DNA from: Bigelowiella natans CCMP2755
Taxonomy: Eukaryota; Cercozoa; Chlorarachniophyceae
Assembly (NCBI GenBank): GCA_000320545.1
Contig: ADNK01003129.1
Coordinates: forward strand, 1-29,923
DNA: 29,923 nt
Reading direction: 5' to 3'
Shown piece after piece: positions 12,023 to 21,471 of the stretch. The position numbers and the translations under genes are program-made. Numbering within the stretch: the stretch's first letter is position 1; the number at the start of each line of letters is the position of its first letter. Under the pieces are notes generated by a model. That model ran no database searches. It was not told where the DNA came from and saw nothing but the letters and a program-made list of their open reading frames with translations.

Positions 12023-12328
12023 TATATATATATATATATATATATTGTGTGTATGTGTGTATGTGTGTTTGTGTTTTCGTTTTTCTGATGTATGTAAGTA
12101 CATAGATTAAGTAAGCAAGATAAATATAAATAACTTAAAAACGGATACCGTACCTCGCCTCCACCCCCCCTCCCCTTCCTTCTATTGTCTAGATGCTGCT
12201 GTTGCTGCTGTCGTGAGGACTCCATTCAGTGGAATGGATCCAACGTAGGTTTGGACGTCGCCGTAAACAGAGATGTAGCCGTGCAATGTAGTGCGATCAA
12301 TAGTAAGCTGAACAGGTACCACAAATGA
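6769..12328 (+). CDS. Inositol polyphosphate 5-phosphatase fused to a multi-pass membrane domain
   Basis: Sixteen exons join in phase to give 775 aa: 6769-6843, 6923-7060, 7294-7525, 7685-7719, 7866-7978, 8072-8158, 8306-8451, 8620-8677, 8917-8994, 9843-10093, 10321-10423, 10554-10593, 10720-10841, 10948-11401, 11641-11900, 12193-12328. Residues 30-345 are an IPPc (endonuclease/exonuclease/phosphatase-fold) domain. Its signature motifs are intact: CATWNVG (37-43), GRLGNKGA, VNSHF, GDLNYR (222-227), RIPGWTDRIF (298-307) and SDHRPV (331-336). This family removes the 5-phosphate from phosphoinositides or inositol phosphates using Mg2+. From residue 453 come up to seven hydrophobic segments, at about 453-474, 500-525, 543-563, 596-614, 619-641, 650-669 and 680-702. 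The tail begins with six cysteines (732-737). The C-terminal part resembles TRP/FLC-like or 7-TM proteins only loosely. Least certain are the donors at 8994 (GTTCAA) and 10423 (GTTATT), and whether one transcript spans both halves. Confidence 0.75.
8500..8535. repeat. AT dinucleotide run
   Basis: This lies in intron 7 of the phosphatase fusion gene, 85 bp before exon 8620-8677. Intron 8 carries further GT (8693-8755), CA and TA (8813-8864) runs. Confidence 0.8.
9481..9518. repeat. GA dinucleotide run
   Basis: This lies in the 848-bp intron that interrupts the phosphatase domain between the PGWTDRI and SDHRPV motifs. Confidence 0.8.
11988..12073. repeat. Compound CA-TA-TG microsatellite with palindromic design
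   Basis: CA units (11988-12020), TA units (12021-12046) and interrupted TG units (12046-12073) follow each other in the last intron of the phosphatase fusion gene. The CA and TG arms are complementary around a self-complementary TA centre. Confidence 0.8.
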
Positions 12329-12588
12329 GAGCAAACATCGGGAAAATTGTAGAACAAAGAGCTCCGACAGCTCTGAAAATAACGATGGATCTTATCTCAC
12401 GCCTTCGCTTTCGCCCGTATGGCAATTGGAATTCATTGCATTTATTTCGATGGCATTTATTGTGGGGGTGGTGTTAATGCCAAACCTCTCTCTGTATCAC
12501 CTTTTACATGGACCATGACTTAACTTTTCTAAGCTTTTTCAACTTCCTCAAAAGATTTCATCGTCATTCTCAGCCCCTTCATGCACAT

Positions 12589-12641
<53 letters not shown>

Positions 12642-12653
12642 TTCTATATATAT

Positions 12654-12695
<42 letters not shown>

Positions 12696-14051
12696 CACAA
12701 GTACTCACGCACAAACGCGCCGACTTTATTCTACAGTGCGATGACCACCAAGAGGATGAAGAATCTAACATTTACTACAACTGTTACCGCACCTGAAGGG
12801 GGGGGACTGATCTCCACACGAGGCACGAGGCAAAGCACAATGAACTCAGTGACCCCTACACCTCTCAATAACCTCAAAATCGTGAGGGAGAAAGAAGTCA
12901 GTACTCAAAGTGAGAAAGGAGAAAATGACGCAAATCTAGGTCTCTGATCATCAGAATGCGCAGAGGAGTGCCAATTGTGGTGAGGACTCATACAGATGGC
13001 AATTGTTTAGCATATTTATCGGGGTTTTGATTCGTCACATCATGTTGACAATCAACGAGCTGTTTGTTTTGTTGGAATCGTCATGCGCATGCATGCTGGC
13101 ATGTTCTAGTGTTGTGGTTTTCATCAAATTTCGAAGCACTGACGCCGTCCCCACAATTGCATTTGATTGATTCACACATTCGCCTCGTTGCGTCTGTTTG
13201 ATGAAATGACCTCTAGCTGTCCATGTGCGAGCTACCGTTGCGCAGATCACACGGAACAAAATCATCAAATCAATTTGTTTGCGTGCACACACCTGGTGAC
13301 GATTGCACGCGATGCCACGTGCGTGTGCCACAATTCTGTTCGCATGTTTGGATTGTTGCTGTGAACACAACATGTGTTGCATGTGCAAGGGCATGGTGCA
13401 CATGCAATGTGTTTCGATCATCTATGTGCGCACGACGCGCTGCAATGCAAAACTGTCATGGCAACACAGCTGGCACCGTGCATTGCAGTGCGTCATGCGC
13501 ACGCACATCACACTCCAGCGCACTTTTGCACGAAGACCATCACAGACATGTAATACAAATACCATATATGTACTATGCATGACCACGAGTGGCTCACATC
13601 ACAAATTGTCATCACGTGCGTCTAGGAGGCAATGGTTCTCCCAGCCATCTCTCCCTCAAGCTCTCGTCGTCTGCGCGACCTTCCTCTTTCTCGCATCTCC
13701 TCCGACCGTTCCTGTTCGTTCCACACATTTTCCCTTTTTCGATGATGCGTCGATGCATCTCCATGTGTTTTCTTTCATTGCTTTCAACATTGAGAGGCAT
13801 GTCACACAAGTAGACACCTCAACACATCACTAGTGGTTTCCCATGACGGATGTCCCCCAGCGGCAAAGTGCAACACGGCTCCTCGAAGGGAACAAGGGAC
13901 GTGTTTTTGTCTCCACTGGAAAAGTGGCTTGTCGCAGAAATGAAATCATCGATTTCTGAACCAAATTTTGGCTTGAAAGATCGGACAAGAATTTTTCGCA
14001 TCAGCATTAGCACGAACGAACGAACGAAGTTGGGAATTTCTGCCTTCAAAA
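12329..14051. other. Intergenic region, no gene recognised
   Basis: A microsatellite block lies at 12591-12694. From about 13000 to 13800 the DNA is rich in alternating purine-pyrimidine words such as TGCA and CATG. Several reading frames stay open for 65-176 codons, but their translations are rich in Cys, His and Met from the repeated words and do not look like protein. The last 200 bp probably carry the promoter of the gene starting at 14052. Confidence 0.5.
12591..12694. repeat. Compound CT/CA/TA microsatellite
   Basis: CT units with two TTT interruptions, then TA, CA and a long TA run, just downstream of the phosphatase fusion gene. Confidence 0.8.
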
Positions 14052-16172
14052 ATGGCGCCCGCGAGCCTTCGGCTCGGCCTGTGGTGCTTAGTCCTTCTTG
14101 TTGCCGGCGCGGCGAAGCCGGCACTGTTCCTCCGGCCGCGCACCGCCAGAATTGGGGCCCGAAAATTATCGAATGGGTGGAGGCCGGTGACATTCCGCCC
14201 AACGGGAGCCAAGGTGAGATCGTACGAGGAGGTCCTTGGTCGAAACCCCATGAACCCAGAGCAGGGCGAAAGCAGCGATTCTGTCGAAATGATACCATCC
14301 TTTGAACAAGAAGAAGGTCAGGGAGAGAGAGATATGAGGTTTAGTGCGTGAGAGGAGGAAAGCTAGGCGTTAAAGCGAATATTTGTTGAATTCGCCCGCG
14401 AGCTGATTATCCTTTTGATTCAGAAGAGGCAGGGGACGAACGGCTGAGCGTTGACGACCCGACGATGTAGCAAATACCTTTCTTTTTTTTCCCCCCATTC
14501 CCAAGTATGTCATTACAATCACAATGTCCTGTTTCACATCCCAAACATCTAGTGATGGTGCTGAGGGTCCTTTCGTCGTCCGCTTCGACGACGCACAGGG
14601 GGAGGAAGTAGTACTGCTCCTCATGAAAGATGGCCATACTGAAGGGTGCGACCAATTAGCTAAGATAGAAAGGAGCGCAAAGGGGGCCACGTGTATAGAG
14701 CATGAACATAAAATACAAACATTATTGAATCCTTCCAGGTACTTTCGCGAGATCCAGCAAAATCGCCGACAGCTGGAGGTAGGCCTTAGATTTGGGGGGG
14801 TGGGGGACAGAGAGGAAGCCATCTTTGCGAAATATTTCACAGATGGTGGGTTTGCATGCTATCAAGTACAAACTATCAGCCGCCACTATTCCATTTTCCA
14901 TCATGATTCACATCCCTCAGGTTTGGCTGCCAAGCTTCAGAACAGCCTACAAATCCGTGGAGGAGACACGCGGTAGATTACTGTGCCTGATGTCCACGTG
15001 TGTGTTTGTGTGGGGAGTGCGGTGGGGGAAGTCGTCATTCATACACTTATTATGTGTGGCAGATATACTAAACCAAGAGATCGAGTGGATGCATAGGGCA
15101 AAGAGTATACGGTGATAGTGACGTTTATAAGAGTATACGGTGATAGTGACGTTTATTCATCCCCTTTTCTCTCCCTTTCTCTCTAAGGCGCATCGAGCAT
15201 GTATACACACACGCACGCACACGCACAAAGAGTGTGTGTGGGGGGGGGGGCTAATATTTAACGATCGATCTCATTATCTATCCTCCCAAATCTCTCGATT
15301 CCTCTTAATCCTTTAAATAGTTCTTCTCCTTGCGATATTATTATCAGGTGGAGCGTACTCGTAAACGGCATGGTTAAGGGTAACGTCGGTCTCAATCTTA
15401 TCGACTGGAAAGGAAAGGTGAGCGCACAGAGAACCACCCCCCCGACCCCACCACCATTATCATCATCATCATCACAAACAACAACACCTATCGACGACGG
15501 AAGAGCAGGTCTTGTGATGAGGCGGATAAGAATAGCTAGCATGCTGATGATGATGTAGGAGACAATGCCCCCCATCATTGTTGGCGGTGGTGTTTGATCA
15601 GGTGGGCTACCTGGGCTATTGGTTATCGTCCGACGTCCAGGTGTGTCATCTTTAACAGCACCAACAACAATTACAACAACATCTTCATCAACAACAACAA
15701 CGACGTCAAGGATGCGATGAAGAAATGGGATAGTGGCGGTGGTGGTGGTGGTGGTCTCGATGATGACGAGATCACGATGTGGGAAGAATGACGATGATGG
15801 TCGATTCAGGGGCGTGGGATTATGAGCCGCGCGGTGCAGGAAGTTTGTCGCATCGGCTTCGAGGTAGTACAAAAGACGAGGTAGTAGGTGTGGAGCATTA
15901 TGAGGATGGAGACGAACGCTAAGATAAAATACACCGCAAGCAACACGCGCACACACGCACGTGTAACTATGCTTCCTACTCAGCCTATTCTTCATTCCTA
16001 GGTTTTGGATCTCGATCACATGGACATTTCTGCTCGCAAGAAGAACGACAAAAGCGCTGCGGTGAGGAGGAGGAAGGGGAGGGGGGGGGAGGAGACAAGG
16101 CTGTGGCCGATCGAAATACTCATCGAATAAAATTACGCATTAATACAAACTACCTACTCATAGATCTACACC

Positions 16173-16205
<33 letters not shown>

Positions 16206-16236
16206 CAAGCACTTTGTGAAATAACACTATTCGTTC

Positions 16237-16272
<36 letters not shown>

Positions 16273-19179
16273 TTGCAAAACGACTCGGGTTCATCAAACA
16301 GACAGAGGTGTCCAGAGATGTGAATGGCGGTGGTGATAGTAGCATCAGGCGCGACAATATCAGGCGCGGCAATAGCAGCAGTGACGGCGGCTGAATCGTT
16401 GCCTTTCGCTACTGCTGTGTTGTCTACTTTAATCACCATCGTGTACTCCTCTCCCGTTCTTAGATCGAAGACAACGAGCCGGGGGTGAAGTTCCCCTTGG
16501 ATGTGTACACGCTGTCCAGGAGCGATCGTGCGACAGAGAAGCGCGTAACCGTTGCGAGGGAGGAGTTCTATCTGCTCAATGCCATGGGTTATCTATCTCG
16601 TCAGGATCCTATATCCTTTTCGGTACCGCCACCACCACCATCACCACCGCTACTAATGCTACTAGCTAGGTCTACAACGCAGCAGCTGCTCGCCCCCTTT
16701 CCTTTCTTTCCCCTCACCGTTTGCTGTTTTTACGTGTCATCATCTCCTATCATCGATCGGCCGGTCGTCGGTCCTTCGTCAGTTACAAAGCCGAAAACTC
16801 GACGGCAGCGATGGCATCTTTCAGGTGATCCACATGCGTATGATTTAGTTGCAAGTGCGTATGAATGCAATGACGATGGTGATGGTGGTGGCAGTGCTGG
16901 TGGTGGCGGCGGTGGCGGCGGCGATCATGATTACTATAATAAATGTGCTCAAATCAACTGCGTTGACAGTGATGCAGTTTGAATTTTGGCAATATTCTTA
17001 TATCATCACCTGGCATTGCTATGTGTGCATATTAACAAAATATTACCAGAATCTCTTCCGAGGATGGGGATAGGTATTCCAAGCGCATTACCATTGGGAT
17101 GATTTCCATTTATGTTGTCGCATACTCCTTCCTGAATTTGTGATTCGATGAGACAACACAGAAGACGAGGCCATAGCCACTGTGCCATTCCATGCATGCA
17201 CATGTATGTCTACTACACATAGTATTTATCGTTGTAGTCGGCATGCCTCGACCTAGCCTTACATACCTGCGCTGCCACCCACACGCTGCTTTAGGATGCG
17301 CCTACCCATAGCTACGCATCTTTAGGGAACTTGCCATTCGAAAAATCTGATATGACTAATGTGATCAAAACTATGCCATGACGCGCTAGTACTATTGCAG
17401 CCCCACGTTGCACAATGCAAAACAATGGGAATGCGTATGGCCATTCTTCGTAGTTCATGCCTAGACAACACAGCTTGCGGCCCCGAAAAAAGTGGTTATT
17501 TGGATATACGACTGTACATGCATGGTTTGCTCATCAATAATGGCATGCACACGATAATCGGCACAGGCATCACAAGCAATATGTCACAGTTTCATAACAA
17601 GCTAATCGACGTGTTCTTAGGGCGGCTGATCGGACCAATAGGTAGTGTACAATGAGGAACTTCTCTAATAGCGCAAGCTATTTACTGCAGAGCCACGCGC
17701 GCATAATAAATGCGACGAATATAGGCTTGCTATCTTGCATGCAGCTTTGCATCGGCATGTGTAAATGCGCCTTTATTTTGTAGATACAACAGCGTTATGA
17801 TAAACAGAGCGATAGTAGAGCTTTCATTTATTTCGAGGCCACTTCGGATCGCCAAACTTCTGAATCTCAACGAGGAAGCCATTGTTGTCCTTGAAGAAGA
17901 AGTGATAAATATTGAACTTCGGATTGAGGGTTGGGCCTTCGTTGTAGTCGTGCTGGAAGCCTGCAGATGTGCTGGGGGGCGACTCCATGAATCGGATCCC
18001 TTCATATTGGGAAATAAATGCAGCATGATGAGAACGATGTGAATCAAACAATTCAGAATAAGGATTCGTAGCATCGCTAATAACAGAACTCTGGTGGTTT
18101 CGCGTTCTTCTACAAAGCGATTTTGCCACAATCCAAGACCGAAAAATCAGCCCCACCGTTGGAAAATAACATTTCAAACAGAACACTGACACGCACAAAC
18201 ACTCCTCTATCTGCCACTGATCTCGTCATTTTGCGCGAACGAGCACATGTCACGTGGGGGTCGCGCCAACTAAGTCGAAACGTGTCAAGCAGCGATGGAA
18301 ATGATGAACGCCAACCCTTTTTCTTGAGATGACGATGCCATTCATCAACTTCATCGGAAACCATGGTGATGGTCACTTCCGTATCCCTTCGTGCTGTCTT
18401 TCGCTCGCAGAACCCAATAAATCCATCCTTACTCACACGATATATCCGACATACACCTGCCCCGCAAGGATGGAGTTCGTCACTCGTTGTGTCATCGTTT
18501 TCGCATGCATCTTTCTCTCCACGATATATCATACCCTGATCCAGCACCAGTGGGAGGCCAACGGTCTTTTCCCAAAAAGACGATGTTTCGTTTAAGTCCC
18601 GCTGCGAAGAGGGGAATAGACCGCATCACTCACAAATACCCCCCCTCCCTTCGTCTCTATCTTTCTTGTATTCATTTTTTTTTACACCCCTTCATCTCCA
18701 CCCAAAACCATCGAGCAAGGGAAGGGGGTAAGTTGTGACGACTGTGTAATAGAAGGAGACTTGCTGGTCTATACTCGGTGGCGCGTCCGCAGTTGCTGAA
18801 CATATACGCATGTCGCGCACGTACATACACAGGACACACAAAATTATACTATATTAGATACATGTATACATATATTCGTTCATGTATGTGCGGTAAATAC
18901 AGACGCACTACGACGAAAAGCGAATCAATTTCAACGAGAATTTCCTAGGTATTTGGCCTCCTACTCAACGCCAAGTACCCAGACAATCAAATGGATGGGT
19001 TCCGACCTTTACTATGCTGAATGCCTGATCTTGCACCATTTGCCTTCGAATCATGGGAGAAACTTGCTGAGGAGTAGGCATCACATTTTTTTAGATCAAT
19101 TGACGATAGACTGAATGAATCGGAGCTGAAGAGTGAGGAGGAGCGTTTCGGTGGAGATGGAGATTTGTTTGATACTTAA
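14052..19179 (+). CDS. Protein of unknown function with N-terminal leader; intron 9 hosts an antisense gene
   Basis: Proposed exons, all in phase and totalling 357 aa: 14052-14338, 14553-14778, 14921-14972, 15063-15111, 15348-15417, 16002-16061, 16272-16307, 16464-16622, 18949-18998, 19095-19179. The start AAAATGGCG has a good context. Residues 1-25 are a hydrophobic leader (LGLWCLVLLVAGAA) followed by PALFLRPRTAR, which resembles a signal peptide plus transit-type stretch of secondary plastids; plastid targeting is an inference. The body is mixed charged helix (SYEEVLGRNP, FREIQQNRRQLE, VWLPSFRTAYKSVEETR, ILNQEIEWMHRAKSI, GLNLIDWKGK, EDNEPGVKFPLDVYTLS). I do not recognise the family. The C-terminus is acidic (ELKSEEERFGGDGDLFDT). 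The first intron (donor 14338, acceptor 14552) and the jump from 16622 to 18949 are the weakest joins. The gene may instead end near 16982, with 18949-19179 belonging to something else. Confidence 0.5.
15101..15156 (+). repeat. Perfect 28-bp tandem duplication containing a 5' splice site
   Basis: The unit AAGAGTATACGGTGATAGTG plus ACGTTTAT occurs twice, at 15101-15128 and 15129-15156. It spans the end of exon 5 of the 14052-19179 gene, so the donor CG|GTGATA at 15111 is copied at 15139. Using the first donor keeps phase with the next exon at 15348. Using the second retains an in-frame TGA at 15113. Confidence 0.85.
16173..16270. repeat. CAG run and TA run flanking a splice acceptor
   Basis: A CAG run (16173-16204) and a TA run (16240-16270) lie in intron 7 of the 14052-19179 gene. 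The TA run ends in the acceptor TATAG at 16271, leaving no polypyrimidine tract there. Confidence 0.8.
17824..18811 (-). CDS. VOC-superfamily (glyoxalase/bleomycin-resistance fold) protein
   Basis: Four exons in phase encode 151 aa: 18811-18740, 18601-18535, 18456-18316, 17999-17824. The order of elements is that of a two-module vicinal-oxygen-chelate domain. First comes VSFYYTV-RDLNETSSFWEKT with VGLPLVLDQ, then IYRVSKDGFIGFCERK. Next is EVTITMVSDEVDEWHRHLKK, then GIRFMESPP, and finally NIYHFFFKDNNGFLVEIQKF. The Glu of FLVEIQ sits where VOC enzymes have a metal ligand. The usual first His near strand 1 is not obvious, so metal binding is uncertain and the substrate cannot be named. Members act as glyoxalases, dioxygenases or resistance proteins. 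The first exon is the least sure part because its donor (GTCACA) is weak. The gene lies wholly inside the proposed 2.3 kb intron 9 of the opposite-strand gene. Confidence 0.8.
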
Positions 19180-19899
19180 TTCAAAACCTGTTATCGCAGC
19201 AGTTGTAAGAAGCAGGGCTGGATTGTATCGTCTCGGTGGCTTTGCAAGTAATGCCCTGAAGTATCGACTGGCTGCGATTTATAATTACGAGGCCTTCAAT
19301 CGAGTCGCATCATAAGGCATAGAGGAAAGAGAACGATTCGAATATGAAAGGTGATCTATCTATGTAGCATTAGATGGTACCTTTAATCATTCGTTGTTCC
19401 CGTCGTTCTGGGCTTCTTTGAAGCCACCCTCAGGTAAAGGACGTGGCGTGCCTACAGGTAGACACAGGAGGATGGGTGGGGGGAGGATTCGAAGTGTTCG
19501 GAAAAAAGGATCCCGGAAGAGGTCTCGATTCGCATAGGAAATGCATGGCATTTAGGATGAACGCCACTGAAATTTGTGCCGTATTTCAAGAAAGCCGCCA
19601 TTGCTAGTAGTCAATATTCCAATGTCAATGTCCGGCACGCGCCATTCGGGCCAAAACCGCTCATTTGGTGCCACGTTATTAGGGTGAAATCCCAATGGAA
19701 ATCCACCAAGATGTACACGGGTCTTGGTGATCGTGCTTGATCGTGCTTCGTGTCGCATCAGCTTTGCAAACCGGGCAATTTTATGTGGTGATTTCTAGGT
19801 TCTCTTAGAAAGTGTTGTGAATGTGTTGCGAAACACTCGCAGAGTCGACAGAGGGCGAACGTGGCCGACACGTGACCTGTCCCCCCCCGAAAAAGGATC
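19180..19899. other. Intergenic spacer between two tandem plus-strand genes
   Basis: A 68-codon open frame on the minus strand (19758-19552) has normal-looking composition and an ATG, but it has no recognisable motif and no matching splice partners. Otherwise nothing is seen. The last 150 bp should hold the promoter of the 19900 gene. Confidence 0.4.
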
Positions 19900-21302
19900 A
19901 TGGGCTGCAGCCCTCACTTTCTTTTTCTCATTTGGTCTCTGTCGCTGGTCGAAGCTGAGGGCAAATTGCATTTCAATCGTCGCACAGCTGTGACGACTTG
20001 GAAGCAGAGATGCGGTCTCAAACGCAGGGCGACAACAACAAGCGGTCGGCTGCGTGAGAGCTGTACATGTGCTTACATGTGCTGCACTAAAAACAGCAAT
20101 GCCTGCAACAACGTGTGATTCTGTTAATTTGCTCTTTGTGTATTAACTACTCAGCAACTTCAGTGACCAAGAGCAACAGAAAAGGATTAAATCAAGGCCC
20201 AGAGCCAAGGGCATCGTCATCGTCGATGTCGCCACCACCGTCGTCGTCGAAGGCGACCCTGTCTGCTGCTGAAGATGACCCCCAAAGCTCACACTCATCT
20301 CATCTTGGAGCTCTACTGGTTAGTACAACTGCATAGAGAGAGAGGTGGAAAGGGTTGGAAAAAGTTGAATCGAATCAAATGTGCGATGATGGAAGGATGA
20401 ATAAACATATCCGAAAACATGAGGGGGAAAGCACACCCCTTCATCGCTGCCATTATGGCTGTATCATTCATCACTACTATTGTCATCATCACTATATTTA
20501 CGAACAAAACCTTAGGTTTTCGGTCGGCTCGCTGACCACCTGGGAATCTCCAACACAAAGTATCTGCCAGACCTTCCTCTCCCGTTCTCCCTGTGGATCA
20601 GTTTACCGCTGTCGCGTCGCTTGAAGAATGACTATCCGCAGTGGAAGGTATACGCTGTATTATAGTCATAGGTAGTGACAGGTGCTGAAAAGGCCTCCCT
20701 CCCGTTGTCAGCGATAAAAATCATAATCATGTTGCGGTGTGGGCTGCACCAAGAGCACTTACATCTTTTTTGGTGTTATGTTCAAAAACACAAAGCATTT
20801 GTTTGACGGCGATGGCGACAGCTACTCAATAACGCGCGCGGTGTTTCAAGAGCGTATGCGAGCAATGCCGTTCAAGTATCCGCGTGGGGATGAGTTTGGC
20901 CCGGCAGCGCTACCGACGGAAGTGACCGAGGCATTTTCCGCAGATTCTGGTGCTGGTGACAAAATGGCGATAAACGTTGCTGCTATAAAGGAAGATGCCA
21001 ATCTTCGCGCGAAATTGAATGCTTTTATCTCGGACATACCCTTGGAAGACGAACTTCTAGATAGGGTCTTCGACGAGATCAATCGAGTGGGACAGATGCA
21101 CCGCCGCAACGAGAACTTCCCGCACCAAGTGAGCGGAGATCTAACCTCACTGTCATCCAGTGACGACGATGCGGTTATGAGTCGTAGAACCTTCGAGATG
21201 TGCATGCTGAAATGGGCAAGTGAAGATCCTGAAACGGAGGGGGACCCTGTAGTCGAGTGGACGGTTTTCTGGAAAAACCTCCGGGAGGTGCTCACAAATT
21301 AG
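19900..21302 (+). CDS. Protein of unknown function with N-terminal leader and acidic C-terminal half
   Basis: Four exons in phase encode 318 aa: 19900-20053, 20155-20318, 20516-20647, 20796-21302. The acceptor of exon 2 could also be at 20164, three codons later. Residues 1-19 (MGCSPHFLFLIWSLSLVEA) look like a signal peptide and are followed by a basic Thr/Ser-rich stretch, so entry into the secretory or plastid route is plausible. Residues 55-106 are Ser/Pro-rich. Exon 3 carries HLGISNTKYLPDLPLPFSLW and LSRRLKNDYPQWK. Exon 4 starts HLFDGDGDSYSITRAVF, which resembles a degenerate EF-hand loop: Asp at positions 1, 3 and 5, but no acidic residue at 12. It continues acidic to the stop. The family is not recognised. 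The uninterrupted 169-codon final exon and clean stop are the strongest evidence. Confidence 0.65.
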
Positions 21303-21429
21303 AGCCTCAGCAACGGTGTAGACGATTGCCGCCTAGTTGCGATAGCGCTACCGCTGCTCGTAGAACAAATATACGATTACTTAATCGCCTCGTCAGCGTT
21401 AATGAATTATTATGATAAGAACACATATG

Positions 21430-21471
<42 letters not shown>

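Noticed and set aside
12508-12796. Overlapping open frames of Ser-Leu and Ile-Tyr repeats
   Set aside because: These are pure microsatellite translations (CT, CA, TA).
13850-14305. 151-codon plus-strand frame starting at ATG 13850
   Set aside because: It overlaps in another frame the ATG at 14052, which has a better context and a clear hydrophobic leader. It remains a possible upstream ORF.
14691-14738. A 48-bp intron with good-looking GT and AG ends
   Set aside because: It is shorter than any other intron in the window, and the sequence is open and protein-like if retained, so I kept one exon 14553-14778.
15258-16019. 253-codon minus-strand open frame
   Set aside because: It is mostly Thr/Val/Pro runs from trinucleotide repeats and overlaps two phase-consistent plus-strand exons.
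17395-17655. 86-codon plus-strand open frame
   Set aside because: It has no ATG start at its 5' end and no recognisable motif, and lies in the intron or intergenic stretch beside the VOC gene.
19552-19758. Minus-strand frame with NGGFLEIRHKFQW, similar at first sight to the VOC end motif
   Set aside because: The preceding VOC strands are absent and no exons connect to it.
20846-21295. 149-codon minus-strand open frame
   Set aside because: It is antisense to the long final exon of the 19900-21302 gene, has a Ser-rich shadow composition and no splice partners.
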